From contig JAPJBO010000423.1 in NCBI GenBank assembly GCA_030068145.1, positions 1 through 64,000 on the forward strand: a DNA stretch of 64,000 nt, written 5' to 3'. This DNA comes from Diplonema papillatum. Lineage: Eukaryota > Euglenozoa > Diplonemea > Diplonemida > Diplonemidae. A model generated the notes under the pieces. That model saw only the letters and a list, made by a program, of their open reading frames with translations, had not been told where the DNA came from and searched no databases. Within the stretch, counting starts at the first letter, position 1; every line of letters starts with the position of its first letter. Of this stretch, positions 42,765-53,249 are shown piece after piece. A program made the translations under genes and the position numbers.

Positions 42765-43155
42765 CCAAAAATCGGCAAAAGTCTGGAAAAATTGGCAAAA
42801 ATGGCCGAAATTGACCAAAATCTGGAAAATCGGGAAATCTGGAAAAATCGGAAAAAATGGCCGAAATTGACTGATCTGGATAAATCGGCCAGAGTGGCCA
42901 AAATCTCAAAATTGTCCAAAATCTTGAAAAATCGGCAAAAATGGCCGAAATCTGGAAAAATCGGCAAAAATTGCCGAAATCTGGAAAAAATCGGCAAAAT
43001 GGCCAAAACCTGAAAAAATCGGCAAAAGTCTGGAAAAATTGGCTAAGATTGACCAAAATCTGGCAAAAATGGCCAAAATCGGAAAAAATGGCCGAAATGG
43101 ACCAAAATGAGGAAAAAATGACAAAAATCTGGAAACATGGCCAAAATCGGAAAAA
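42765..43155 (-). repeat. TTTTGGCCA minisatellite, right arm (inverted)
   Basis: Units such as AAAATCGGCAAAAATGGCC are the reverse complement family of the left arm, so the element has hairpin-like symmetry outside its gene. Confidence 0.9.
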
Positions 43156-43202
43156 TTCTAAAAACCGTTATTTGCGTTATTTTTTCCGTTATTTTGCGTT
43201 TT

Positions 43203-43280
43203 CGACCGTTATATAACGTTATATAACGTTATATAACGTTATCACCGTTATAACGTTATATAACGTTATATAACGTTATC
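43203..43280. repeat. TATAACGT palindromic array (right)
   Basis: Shorter counterpart of the left array, directly inside the right terminal repeat. Confidence 0.92.
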
Positions 43281-43301
43281 AACCGGCCATCTATGATTCA
43301 T

Positions 43302-44756
43302 AGTCGGCAAACGTACTGCATGAAACTTACCAAAGCAGGTGAGTTCCGCTAGTGCGCACAAACAAAAGAAAGGGACTTTAACTCTAAAAGAAAGCGCCCA
43401 CTACTAATTTTTCCCGTCAACCGCACAGTGCCGGAGGACGTCTGCAGCTCACCAACGCCACAAGCGGCGTTTTTTTTTCTCTTTGAGTCGAAACTTGCAG
43501 CAACGAACACATCTCTTCCTTTTTCGTCTCCTCTCCATCGGGTCCCGGCACGAGCCACAGAAGTGCTCCTCCTATTCTAACCGAAAAAGTCGGCATCCTG
43601 CGAAGCCCGTTCCTCCTCCTGGTACCGAGCAAGGGATGGCATGGCTCTGAGATACAGTGGTGTGCTGCAGAGTGCGATAGCAATGGGGGCTGTACTGTAT
43701 ACTATATGCACCACTAGATGGCAATGTTTATCAATCGCCTACGACGCAACGACTTACGCCGCCGTAGTAGTACGGAACAGTAGTGGGGCGACCGGATCCT
43801 CCCCGGAGAGATGGTCCCTGCACTCCACCTCGTCTCTCTCTCTCTCTCAATCGTGGTGCTACAGGATCCATACACCTTTAGTGGAATGCGATGTGCAGTA
43901 GCGCCACAGAAGCTCGTTATGTACTCAAGAGACGCACATTCCTTCATATCCGAGCCCAGGCGAGGTGGAAGAACAAGAATCGTTTGCCTGCCGCTTGCCG
44001 AATACTCCCTCTCTCTCTTCATTGCGCCGTTAGCTCTGCGCGTCTTTTGCACGTTTCAATTGAGCAACTTTCTTGTTTCCTTTGCATTCGACTATATGCT
44101 TTCGCCGACCCTGGGTGTCAGCCCCGGCTTCACAAGGCCACCCTCACAGAGGACACGTAAACTTGTGCGCCTCCTAGGTCAGAGTCAACAGATTCCGCAT
44201 TCAGGCTGAGGTTTGCTAGCCTCGGTTACACGCACACCGCGAATTCTAGCGAGTCCACGACTGGACCAACATTATTACGTTAATTTAACTTGCAAAACCC
44301 ATGCCCCTAAGACAGCGTCTTCTCGATGATGAACGCCATGGAGAAGATACGCTGTCATGGATCCGCAGACATTCGTCAACCGACTGTTTTTCTGCATGGA
44401 GGTGACACTTTTGTCGCCGACGACAACGACACCGACGATGAACTGGAAGCTCCCGACATGTGCATTGTGTGAGGGCACCTTCACCAGGCAATATTCTGCC
44501 AAAACATCAAACTAGGGTCTTCTCGCCCCAACCCTTCTCCTGCACTGGTGTTACACATGCACCGTAACAGGATTGGCAGCCCCTCGGGCTTCTTGAGCAC
44601 CGTGACAGCAGCCAGAATCGAGGCGGAGTGCGCTTCGACGTGTGTGGCCCACGGAGGGCGAGTCTGGGGCGACTGAGGCGGGTCGAAGGGCGAGTTGGGC
44701 GAATGGGGCGAGTCGCTCGCCACCTATGCCTAGGGGGTCAGAAGCCCCTTGGTCCT
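43302..44756. other. no gene recognised
   Basis: Short ORFs on both strands, a CT run at about 43833-43850. Nothing recognisable. Confidence 0.45.
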
Positions 44757-45482
44757 GTATCGGAGGCTCTGGCGGAGTAGGCCTACAGCAGAACTAGACG
44801 GATGCTGAAGGCAGCTTGGTGCACGCATACTCTCCTCGAAAGTGTGAACCTTGTTTTGCCCCGGTACAGTGAAAGAAGTTTTAGGCACCGTCTCGGGAAG
44901 CCGCACCAAGGACGTCCTTAGCGACGCAGAAAACGTCGAGGCCGGGGACACAGAGAGGAGGCCCAATCATGGCGACGTTGGGGTAGCGCGACCAAACAGA
45001 AGGTTTTTGCGGTGTCGCGTGTGTGGCCCAAGCCGCCTTGATGTACTCTTTCTCCTCGTCGGAGAACTTGTCGGGAAGGGATCCCGTTATGCCTTCCAAG
45101 GGCATGGCCGTTCCACACTTCTTTTCAGACTTTCATCCCGCACGGGTCGAGGTGGCGAACTGCACACCAGAACCAGTATCAGCTTTCCTCCGCCACCACA
45201 GCCTAGTACCCTTTGTATGAGTCCAGAAAAGTGCTTGCGAGGGGGGCAGCTGCTGGTAGGGTTATCCTGGGGTTAGGGTCTTCGGATCCGACACTGCGTG
45301 TTTCTGTGTTTCACAATCAGGTGCAGTAGCGGTGCCGTCACCACCAACGTCAAGAACCAACGTCAAGAGCCAACGTCAAGAACCAACGTCAAGAACCAAC
45401 GTCAAGAACGACCCTTCAATGGCTAACAGCTGCACTGATACTAGCAAGCGTGTTTGTCCTATCGATAAACCGAATCGATACC
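44757..45482 (+). repeat. left inverted terminal repeat of the DIRS-like element
   Basis: Begins GTATCGGAGGCTCTGGCGG and ends with an ACGTCAAGAACCA tandem run and ATCGATAAACCGAATCGATA. It has small indels relative to the right copy (extra CCCAATCATG and GGCATGGCC). Confidence 0.88.
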
Positions 45483-45523
45483 TTTCGACACATCGAGCTG
45501 GCGAGTAACCCATAGGTAGCAGG

Positions 45524-46048
45524 TTAACTCGGCTTCGAAGGCCCGACTCTGAACGAGAAAAACCTTCTCACTGAGGCCGGCAGCAAAAACTGATAAAAGA
45601 AACCCTTCGCGTCATTCTCGCAAACGAAGTTACATTGCATGAGTTTCAGCAGCATTGAGTTGTACGAGGGAAGGTGGCATGGCGGAACCGGGTGTCCCGA
45701 CATTCTCACCGCTTCATTCACACCCTTGCAGGAGAGAATGAACCTGAGTACCCCGGCCTTCTTTTTGGCAACTGTGAAGGCGCCGTGGAACCAGGATCTT
45801 TCCGCCTCCGACCGGGGAACCGCCTCACAGAGACTGATTTCCTCTAGTATTTTAAGGTGCTGTTCCAACTTAGTGTTAGGGGGGCCTGGGGCGTTCTTGA
45901 ACTCGGTCGACAGGATATCCTCAAGGAAAGCGGGATTTTGAAACCACTTCAAATTGATCTCTAAGGCAGGGAAGTCTCGTAGCAACAAGTCAGTGTCCAC
46001 CCACGATTCAGTGATGCTGTCGACGAGGCACTCTCGTGGTCCACCCAC
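45524..46048 (-). pseudogene. truncated reverse transcriptase of the DIRS-like element
   Basis: About 174 codons with SWFHGAFTVAKKKAGVLRFI, LSCKGVNEAVR, LPSYNSMLLKLMQCNFVCEN and DAKGFFYQFLLPASVRRFF. This is the fingers/palm start of a reverse transcriptase: the K-x-R-F-I strand, the N of the RxxN helix, and motif A (ENDAKGFFYQ with the first catalytic Asp). The frame stops just before the terminal repeat; motif C (YxDD) and RNase H are missing. The frame lies directly downstream of the recombinase, with a frame change between them. Confidence 0.7.
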
Positions 46049-46096
46049 CTCATGGCGTAATCGTATGTATGCAGTTTACTTAAGCTGCGGGCCACA

Positions 46097-47030
46097 TTAG
46101 GAGCCCAGAAGGGGCGGTCGAAACCTACTGCAGAATTCCGGCCCCCTGGATTGTTCCGCTCGTCGACTCCCAAGTCTCCATCGGGGTATAGACCTCACGT
46201 TCTTCACGTCTACGTGTCTCCCCATTGCTTGTGCCGCTTGTTCGCCACCCACCCGGGCGATCTCGGTGAGTGCACTGTGGCGAATCATGTGACTGGTGAT
46301 CCCAAGATGGTGTCTGAGCCACTTGTTGTAGGCTGCGATGCTTAGGCCCGGAAGTAGGAGAGTTGATCTTTGTCGTCTCCACCAGCTGATCACGGTCTGG
46401 AACACCCATCCCGTCTTCGGTATGAGGATCCCTTGACCTTGGTGCGTAGGGTCGGTCTTCCCCCCTACGAGAAGTACGAGGAAAAACTCTTGTTTCTCCT
46501 TTATGTGTCCGACCTGTAGACGTTCCAGGTCCACAAAACGAGACGCGAGGCTCCATTGGGTGGCCAACGCCACCTTGTATAACCCTGTGGATTTCGCCAC
46601 CAGTCCAAGAACCTGGCTCTTGGAGACCAGTTTCGTCTCCAGGAGCTCCCTTCTCTCGAGCTCTCTCTCCTTCAAGTGCAGTGCTTTTCGAAAAGCCTTT
46701 AGAGGGGGGATATCGGCCATCATCCAGTATGTCACGTACTGGCTGGCTGAGCCTGGTTGGATTTCCTTCGCATCGATCTTTCGTTGCAGCCGCATGAGGA
46801 AACCTGAGGTTTCCGGGTCCAACTGTCGTAGCTGCTGAATGAATAACTGAGCCCGAGTTACCACCGACGTCATAGCCGAGGAGGTGGTGTCTTTGTAACA
46901 CTCGGCCAGCGTTCCCAACGTCTCTTGACGCAGCCCCTGGACAGCCTCGGGGCTGATCAGGTAGTCGGCCTTCTGGGGGCGGCCCCGACTCCGCTTCAGC
47001 GGTTGGAAAGGACTCGGCGCGGGGGGTGTC
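46097..47030 (-). pseudogene. tyrosine recombinase of the DIRS-like element (frame damaged at the end)
   Basis: The open frame runs about 310 codons after the gag stop. It starts with a basic KRSRGRPQKADYL (AT-hook-like), then a helical N-terminal part, then the catalytic part: Arg in SLASRFVDLERLQ, Lys in LLVGGKTDP, H-x-x-R in TSHMIRHSALTEIARVGG, and His in QAMGRHVDVKNV. The nucleophilic Tyr is not in this frame; the next frame reads EVYTPMETW at the right place, so a one-base change near 46200 probably removed it. It has the same reading frame as the gag-like ORF upstream. Confidence 0.7.
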
Positions 47031-47032
47031 GT

Positions 47033-47464
47033 TCATACGGACTTCCGCCCGTTTCCCGACTTCGAGAGGGTTTCGGTCCTTCTCCTCTTGGAGAATTCAC
47101 CTTCGGACGAGGCTCTCTTGAGCCCGTCCGTGTTCCTCCTCCTCCTGTCCTCCTCGTTGGCCACCTCGACAGCTCGCAGGGCGTTTCTTAACACTGTGCG
47201 AGAGAACTCAGAGGCATCTACCAACTGCAGCTTGGACTCCCAAGCCAGTTGTTGAGGCATACCCTGCAGCTTGCGGATTCTTAGGGCCTCGAGGCGAACC
47301 AGCAGTTGATGGGCAACCTGTAGGATTTGTCTCGAGTCCTTCGGCACAGGGAAGAGTCTGTCCAAGACAGAAAACAGGACACGGGTCTCGTGCACGTACG
47401 CAGGTACACTGGCCTTGAAGTCTTCTTCAATGGGCCCGTATCGGTAGCGCACTTCGGCCATCAT
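47033..47464 (-). CDS. gag-like ORF of the DIRS-like element
   Basis: A 143-residue protein from ATG 47464 (MMAEVRYRYGPIEEDF), starting just inside the right terminal repeat; the frame is open further into the repeat. It is helical and charged, and ends in a basic RRRRNTDGLKR...KRRRTETLSKSGNGRK tail. No sequence family is seen; the gag-like role is inferred from position. A single TGA (47033-47035) separates it in frame from the recombinase, so readthrough could give a fusion. Confidence 0.5.
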   Translation of the reverse strand: MMAEVRYRYGPIEEDFKASVPAYVHETRVLFSVLDRLFPVPKDSRQILQVAHQLLVRLEALRIRKLQGMPQQLAWESKLQLVDASEFSRTVLRNALRAVEVANEEDRRRRNTDGLKRASSEGEFSKRRRTETLSKSGNGRKSV

Positions 47465-47482
47465 CTGACTCTTCTGGCTAGC

Positions 47483-48177
47483 GGTATCGATTCGGTTTAT
47501 CGATAGGACAAACACGCTTGCTAGTATCAGTGCAGCTGTTAGCCATTGAAGGGTCGTTCTTGACGTTGGTTCTTGACGTTGGTTCTTGACGTTGGTTCTT
47601 GACGTTGGTGGTGACGGCACCGCTACTGCACCTGATTGTGAAACACAGAAACACGCAGTGTCGGATCCGAAGACCCTAACCCCAGGATAACCCTACCAGC
47701 AGCTGCCCCCCTCGCAAGCACTTTTCTGGACTCATACAAAGGGTACTAGGCTGTCGTGGCGGAGGAAAGCTGATACTGGTTCTGGTGTGCAGTTCGCCAC
47801 CTCGACCCGTGCGGGATGAAAGTCTGAAAAGAAGTGTGGAACGCTTGGAAGGCATAACGGGATCCCTTCCCGACAAGTTCTCCGACGAGGAGAAAGAGTA
47901 CATCAAGGCGGCTTGGGCCACACACGCGACACCGCAAAAACCTTCTGTTTGGTCGCGCTACCCCAACGTCGCCCTCCTCTCTGTGTCCCCGGCCTCGACG
48001 TTTTCTGCGTCGCCAAGGACGTCCTTGGTGCGGCTTCCCGAGACGGTGCCTAAAACTTCTTTCACTGTACCGGGGCAAAACAAGGTTCACACTTTCGAGG
48101 AGAGTATGCGTGCACCAAGCTGCCTTCAGCATCCGTCTAGTTCTGCTGTAGGCCTACTCCGCCAGAGCCTCCGATAC
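47483..48177 (-). repeat. right inverted terminal repeat of the DIRS-like element
   Basis: Reverse complement of 44757-45482 with minor indels. Confidence 0.88.
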
Positions 48178-48955
48178 CCCTGTCAACAAACATTCCTCCG
48201 TTCTGTTCTTGTTCCAGGAGGCATTGGTTCGCAGCGGTGGTTTGGGTTAGAATGCAAATAATATGGGCGATAATCTGCATCGCCGGCGTCACGGTTATAT
48301 CTCTTCGCACGTGATGTGTCATGCTTTCATCTTCATGTATTCATTTTCATCTTGTCTTGATCGTCGCGTTCAGGAGCACGCTCGGTGCTTTGCTTCTCCT
48401 TCGACTGCTCGTCCAGGTTCGGTTGCGTGTCGATAGCTCTTTTTTCACGGCGCGAGCGATGGCCGAGTTGTCCTGTGTGGGGTCGTCTGCCCGCGCGACT
48501 GGATGGATTCTCCTTCACGTCTTTCAGATTCCGACTTCGATGCGAACGCGGAGATCGTTTGTCGCGTATTCGCTTGCGTCGGTGCCGTCTTTCCGACCTT
48601 CGCTTGATGCCAGTGATGCAGGTTCCCACTCGTCCTCTGCTGCTTCCGGCAGCACCAACACCATGTTTTCACAGCAGTAGAACCAGGCGTGCAGGCATAG
48701 ATACTCGTCCAGGCACAACCTTCATCGAGGCAGGTCAGATACGGAGCGCACAGTGCTCCAAAAACGGACCCGGACACAGCTCCGTGCAGCACTTCAAACA
48801 ATCAGCACACACCAGTCGCAGATCCAACAACGAGCCTTGTGCACATATTCACACTTCGATAGTTCTTTCGATATCTTTTGATATATCGTTAAATTCTCTT
48901 GAGAGGCTCATGTCAATTTAATGGAAGTTTAATGCCAGCTAATTTCGTGCAAGCG
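48178..48955. other. no supported gene
   Basis: A minus-strand ORF at 48333-48629 gives an Arg/Ser/Lys-rich protein of about 98 codons, overlapped by plus-strand ORFs. No family is recognisable and I do not call it. Confidence 0.4.
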
Positions 48956-48958
48956 TCG

Positions 48959-49741
48959 TCAGGAGCGAAGCGTACCAAACAGTATCCTTCGATTTTGTTT
49001 TGGTGTCTCGCGACTGTCGCTTCCCGGAACTGACTTCGACCGGGAGCAGAGTACCGGGTGCAGCGGGTGTTCTCGGCTGCATCTCTTGAGGCCGGCGTGG
49101 TTTCTGTGACTCTGACTGAATACCCATTGATGTGAGCGCGCTTCGGCGTGACTGCTTTGGGATACCCATTGACTGTGAGCGCGCTTCGGCGTGACTGCTT
49201 TGGAAGAGGTACGCTGCTTGACACTCTCTAAAAACTCTTTGACTGCGATCCGCTTCGGCACCGTATGGCTTTCTTCGTCCTGGCAAGGACATCCTGCTGA
49301 CGCGCCAGGAGTTCTTACCGAAAGCTCCGGTGTGGTCGCCGGCCCTCTCTCATAGATGGCGTCATAGGACAAAACACCCGACATGGGAAAACCGTCTTTC
49401 AGGTGCGTTATCAGGTCATCCATGCCTTCGATCCCGGTGTACCGCATCATCTCTGACAGAAGCGTCACGTTGCACGGTCCCTTCGGCTCGCCCCCCATCT
49501 CCAAGGCCCGCCTCCTCCACCTCAAGAGGAACTCCGAGCGATACCTTTGGCTTTCTTCCACCGAGTTCGAGGCATTGAATGATATCGCCGATCTCAGCTC
49601 CGGGTCCAGAGTGGCAACCGATGGTGAAGGTGGCTCAGCGTCAAGGGAGGAAAGAAAGAACCGCATTTTCGAGTCCGCCCCCCCCGCGTCCAGTGACTTG
49701 AGCGGCGAGGGGGAGGGAGGGGTGTCCGCTCCTGCTGACAC
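48959..49741 (-). pseudogene. pol-like remnant (region before a reverse transcriptase?)
   Basis: About 260 codons. The middle (SEFLLRWRRRALEMGGEPKG, ITHLKDGFPMSGVLSYDAIY) resembles the segment that precedes the reverse transcriptase in retroelements, but no catalytic core follows. The C-terminal 80 residues are encoded by a short tandem repeat (GAGCGCGCTTCGGCGTGACTGC at about 49133 and 49180), so the original end is lost. A frame change separates it from the gag-like ORF upstream. Confidence 0.4.
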
Positions 49742-49751
49742 GGGAAGTCAC

Positions 49752-50735
49752 TTACCAGTGTCGGCCCTGGCCCTCTTCGTTGGTGGGCCGTGCTGTGCCT
49801 CGCGTCCCTTCCTTGAGGGGTCGGCCTGCGGCGGCTTGCCGAAGAAAATTCTCTGCCTGCGGATGGAGAAAGCCTTTCCAGGGTCTTGCGCAGGGCTGCC
49901 GGTGGCGGTCCTGCTGCTTCTCCAAGGCGAAAGACTGGATACCCAGCAGGATGCCGCTGTTCTCTTGCGTCAGCAGCCGGACGACCTCGGCGTCCGGTTG
50001 CTCGCCCTGCCTCGGCCGTCTGGCGCTGGCGAGCTGAACGCTGCGCAGCCTCCGATCATACTCCCTCGCCACGTGAAGCCTGTACCTGCAGGCGATATTC
50101 GTCACTATGGCAGGGTACGACATAACGAAGATAAGGGGTCTGGGGCCAAGAGCTCCCGTCAATGCGGCCGCCACCAAAAGCCGCTGCAGGGAGACTGCCA
50201 GGTGGGACAGGGGTGCGTCCTCCCTGCCCCTAGCCTCCTTCCTCTGCAAAGCTCCCGACTCGGTCAAGACGAAGCCGCTCTCCTCCGTCTCACCGCCGTG
50301 GGTCCAGCCATCCTGTGAGAAAGGGGGTCGTGAGACGTCCACAAAGGGGAGGAGCAGGTCAGGGGCGTCCTCCCCTTTCTTCTGAAAGGCGTTGAGCTGC
50401 GTGTATGTGGGTTTTAAAAAATCTGGCAAGGCGGACAGCCCGTACACGTCGAGCTGCGTCTCGACGTCCAGGACCCTCCTGGGAAGTTGGGCCGGCCGAG
50501 AAGACGCCTCCTCCTTACTCCGCCTCGCCCTCGCGCACTCTACCGACTCCTGCTGGCGAAGCCACTTCTTCGCCGCCGTCTTCAGCTTCGGGGGAATCCT
50601 GGCGGGCAGGTTGGCGGCACCTTCGGTGTGTGCGCAGTCCAGAAGGAGTCCGGGATCGCCATCCTCCTTATCGCCTTCTGAGATCGTACCTTTCTTTTTC
50701 CTGTCCGTTTGGTCACATAAACACTACGATCATCC
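49752..50735 (-). pseudogene. gag-like ORF of a second retroelement remnant
   Basis: Open for about 325 codons, from a stop near 50735. It includes LPARIPPKLKTAAKKWLRQQ, DVYGLSALPDFLKPTYTQLN, and CRYRLHVAREYDRRLRSVQL near its end. Helical, basic, without zinc knuckles. Similar in style, not in clear sequence, to the gag-like ORF at 47033. Gag identity is inferred from the order gag-pol on the same strand. Confidence 0.4.
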
Positions 50736-51004
50736 AGCGGGCAGACGTGCGACTCGACGTCGGGACCCGCGGTGGACACGACATCCGCCGCCGAGTAAAT
50801 AAACGAGTGGGCGGGCTTCCGTGTGCACTCGTGGCGCGTAGCGGTCCCCTCTCGCGCCACAGGATGCTAGTCGCCGTTCCGAACTGGAGGGAAGAAGAGA
50901 AAACGAAGAGAGAAAGAAAGGTCACCCACGCTCTCCGGGCGTGGGGCGGCTAGGTGTTGCACAGCGGGGAGTTCGACACGGGCACCGTGCCTCGACTGAG
51001 CGTC

Positions 51005-51470
51005 CTCAAATTCTTCTTGCGAAGTGTTCTCAGTGCCGCAGGCGGGCCATCCAGGCGTGCTTCTTGCGGAGTGTTCTCAACTCAGCATGCAGGGCATCCG
51101 TTTTGCTTCTTGCGGAGTGTTCTCAACGCAGCACGTGTGGGGCATCCGTTTGCTTTTCGCGGAGTATTCTCAACACAGCAGGTGGGCATCCAACGTGTGC
51201 GGAGTGTTTTCAACGCAACAGGTGGGGCATCCAGACGTGCTTCTTGCGGAGTGTTCTCAACGCAGCACGTGTGGGGCATCCGTTTGCTTTTCGCGGAGTG
51301 TTCTCAACGCAGCAGGTGGGCATCCGACGTGTGCGGAGTGTTCTCAACGCAACAGGTGGGGCATTCAGACGTGCTTCTTGCGGAGTGTTCTCAACGCAGC
51401 ACGTGTGGGGCATCCGTTTGCTTTTCGCGGAGTATTCTCAACGCAGCAGGTGGGGCATCGCCTACGTTCG
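51005..51470. repeat. about 45-bp tandem repeat with higher-order pattern
   Basis: About ten units built on GCGGAGTGTTCTCAACGCAGCA then GTGGGGCATCC and a variable tail (GACGTGCTTCTT or GTTTGCTTTTC). Composite periods of 135 and 182 bp are visible. It lies between the retroelement remnant and the recombinase element. Confidence 0.9.
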
Positions 51471-51668
51471 CAGGTGGTTAGACAGATCGCGCATCCGTCC
51501 TCTTCGTGCTCGCTCTCACATCAGTTCCGCTAAAGCGCTCGCCGGACAAAACGAGAATTACTCCTGTTTGTGTCGAATTGCGAAGCCCACGAAGGCTTTG
51601 GTCGGATTTAGCTGACATAAAACTCCAGATAATATCGAGAAAAAATATTTCGATATCGAAAAAAGGTT
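51471..51668. other. spacer with a short AT hairpin
   Basis: ATATCGAGAAAAAATATTTCGATAT type palindrome at about 51632-51657, directly outside the left end of the recombinase element. Confidence 0.5.
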
Positions 51669-53249
51669 TTTACTGCCTGTCACCTGACTTTTCTGCATCC
51701 TCGAGAGCTACTTTTCTTGCACGCATAACTACTTTTCTTGCACGCATAACTACTTTTCTTGCACGCAAAGCAGTTTTGGTTTCCAGGTGGATTCGTGGGC
51801 AATCAGTGGGCAACCCGGGTGGATTCGTGGGCAACCAGGTGGATTCTGGGGCAACCCAGGTGCATTCGTGGACAACCCGGGTGCATTCGCGTGAAGATTA
51901 CAGGCCAAGAACAGAAACGGAGAAGGTTGAAGCGGTATTATGATCTGGCTCAAGTGAGCTAAATGAAGAAGAATTTGAAAGGCAGGGAGTCTGGCGGGGA
52001 GACCGGCTTATTCGCTGCAGGAATCGGAGGGGTCAGCGACCTCTTCTGCCAAGGAAACCTGGCTGGCTTCCGAAGTTCAGCGTGCATTGCGAACCGACCG
52101 TGATGTTGTACACAACAGGGGCTTGGACTGAAGCTGGGGCTGTTGTTGGTACTGTGGGTGGCACACAAGCAGTAGATTGGTTTGTCAGAGCGATGGATTG
52201 GTGATTACCACCAAGCAGAGTACCAGCAATCTGAGTTGCGGCCTTGGCAGTCTGGTCGATGTACTCTTGGGCAGTTTTGGTGCTCTGCCAACCGAAGAAT
52301 GCTTGGAGCTCAGGGATAGTTTTGCCACCCTCACTTAGATAACATGCAGCCGATCGGCGCAACGCATGACCTGTGAACCGAGAGGTGTCTTCGACACCCA
52401 GACGCACAGCCAACTTTCGTGGAACCTCTCTCATGAGGTTGACCCCCAGAGGCGCCTTCTTGAAACCTTTGCTGATTCCTTTCGCAGATGTGCTCCAGTT
52501 CACAGCGCAAAACAGAGGATCTTCCGGTTTGAGCAACGTCTTGACTGCTGACAGGTAGTCGGAAAGGCGTCCTGAAGGCCCGGCAGGCACGAGAAACCTG
52601 GTCGTCTTGGGGGCGGTTTTCTGCTTCCCCCTCTTCACAACCACCCAGTAGCCACCAAAGCCAGAATCGCACTCTTCGATGTCGCGGAGACGCAGATCAT
52701 GGGCCTCTCCCATTCTTAGGCCGCCGAAGTAGACGACTGTGGCCAAGGCAAGGTCGCGAATCCAGGAATGATCGTCAGCAGCAGCAGGCGTCGAAAATAT
52801 TGTCGTCAGGTCACTCTGCTTGAATGGCTCCGCCTTCGTCGGAGCAGCGCCCTCTCTCTCGTACTTCTTGAGCTGGTCCTGCAGCCTTGGCCAGTCTTTG
52901 ATAGAAATGCTGTGTCGGAGGAGGAGGATCTTCCCCCGATCATGCTGTAGCAAGACCACAAGCTCTTAGGCTTGTATGCCCGCTTGTCGGAGATGCTTCA
53001 AGAAGAGACATATGTCATCTTCAGTAGGCCGTGGGTCCTTGGCTCTCACCCGTCTCTTCGAGCGCGTGAACGCGACAAGCTCGTTGTATTTTCGTTCGTA
53101 CTTGTCCCGACTTGCTGAGGCGAGGATATCCTCACGAGCCAGTTGGGCTTCGTCTGCGACATCTTTCTTAGCCTTCGGCATCCCCCCCCCCGTTACCCCC
53201 TGTGTGTAGCTCTCTCGGACGCATAAAAGTCAGGTGATGCGGCAGTAAA
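51669..53249 (-). mobile_element. tyrosine-recombinase (Crypton-like) element with TIRs
   Basis: Ends are imperfect inverted repeats of about 45 bp: TTTACTGCC at 51669, then CACCTGACTTTT and GAGAGCTAC; the right end, read on the minus strand from 53249, is TTTACTGCC, ATCACCTGACTTTT, GAGAGCTAC. It carries one gene, a tyrosine recombinase. Near the left end are three direct copies of CTTTTCTTGCACGCATAACT-like sequence. Cryptons classically lack terminal inverted repeats, so the combination is unusual. Confidence 0.65.
52033..53181 (-). pseudogene. tyrosine recombinase with one in-frame stop
   Basis: The frame opens at ATG 53181 (MPKAKKDVADEAQ) and is read for 71 codons to TAA at 52966-52968, then continues open in the same frame for 311 codons to 52033. 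The first part (SASRDKYERKYNELVAF, DICLFLKHLRQ) is the helical core-binding domain. The second part has the full catalytic set: Arg in YFGGLRMGEAHDL, Lys in the VVKRGKQKTAP hairpin, H-x-x-R in FTGHALRRSAACYL, Trp in FFGWQSTKTAQ, and Tyr in EYID. Everything except the TAA is intact, so the stop is either a recent lesion, a readthrough site, or a sequencing error. The family is Crypton-like or DIRS-type recombinase; without a reverse transcriptase nearby, Crypton-like is preferred. Confidence 0.75.

Larger units (their letters stand above)
41116..43295. mobile_element. 2.2-kb TIR element with 6-bp target duplication and cargo gene
   Basis: Perfect 12-bp terminal inverted repeats (CATAGATGGCCG at 41116-41127 and its complement at 43284-43295) are flanked by the direct repeat ATTCAT on both sides (41110-41115 and 43296-43301). 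Inside, from each end: a palindromic TATAACGT array, then a TTTTGGCCA-type minisatellite arm, in opposite orientation at the two ends. The centre carries a small basic gene (41981-42331) and 400 bp of other sequence. No transposase is present, so it must be moved in trans. The superfamily is not clear to me. Confidence 0.85.
44757..48177 (-). mobile_element. DIRS-like tyrosine-recombinase retroelement with inverted termini
   Basis: The two ends (44757-45482 and 47483-48177) are about 700-bp inverted copies of each other. The minus-strand interior encodes, in order, a gag-like ORF, a tyrosine recombinase and a truncated reverse transcriptase. Inverted termini plus a tyrosine recombinase plus a reverse transcriptase is the defining set of DIRS-type elements. 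The order is odd (recombinase before reverse transcriptase) and the reverse transcriptase stops before its catalytic motif, so this copy is rearranged and not self-sufficient. Confidence 0.75.
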
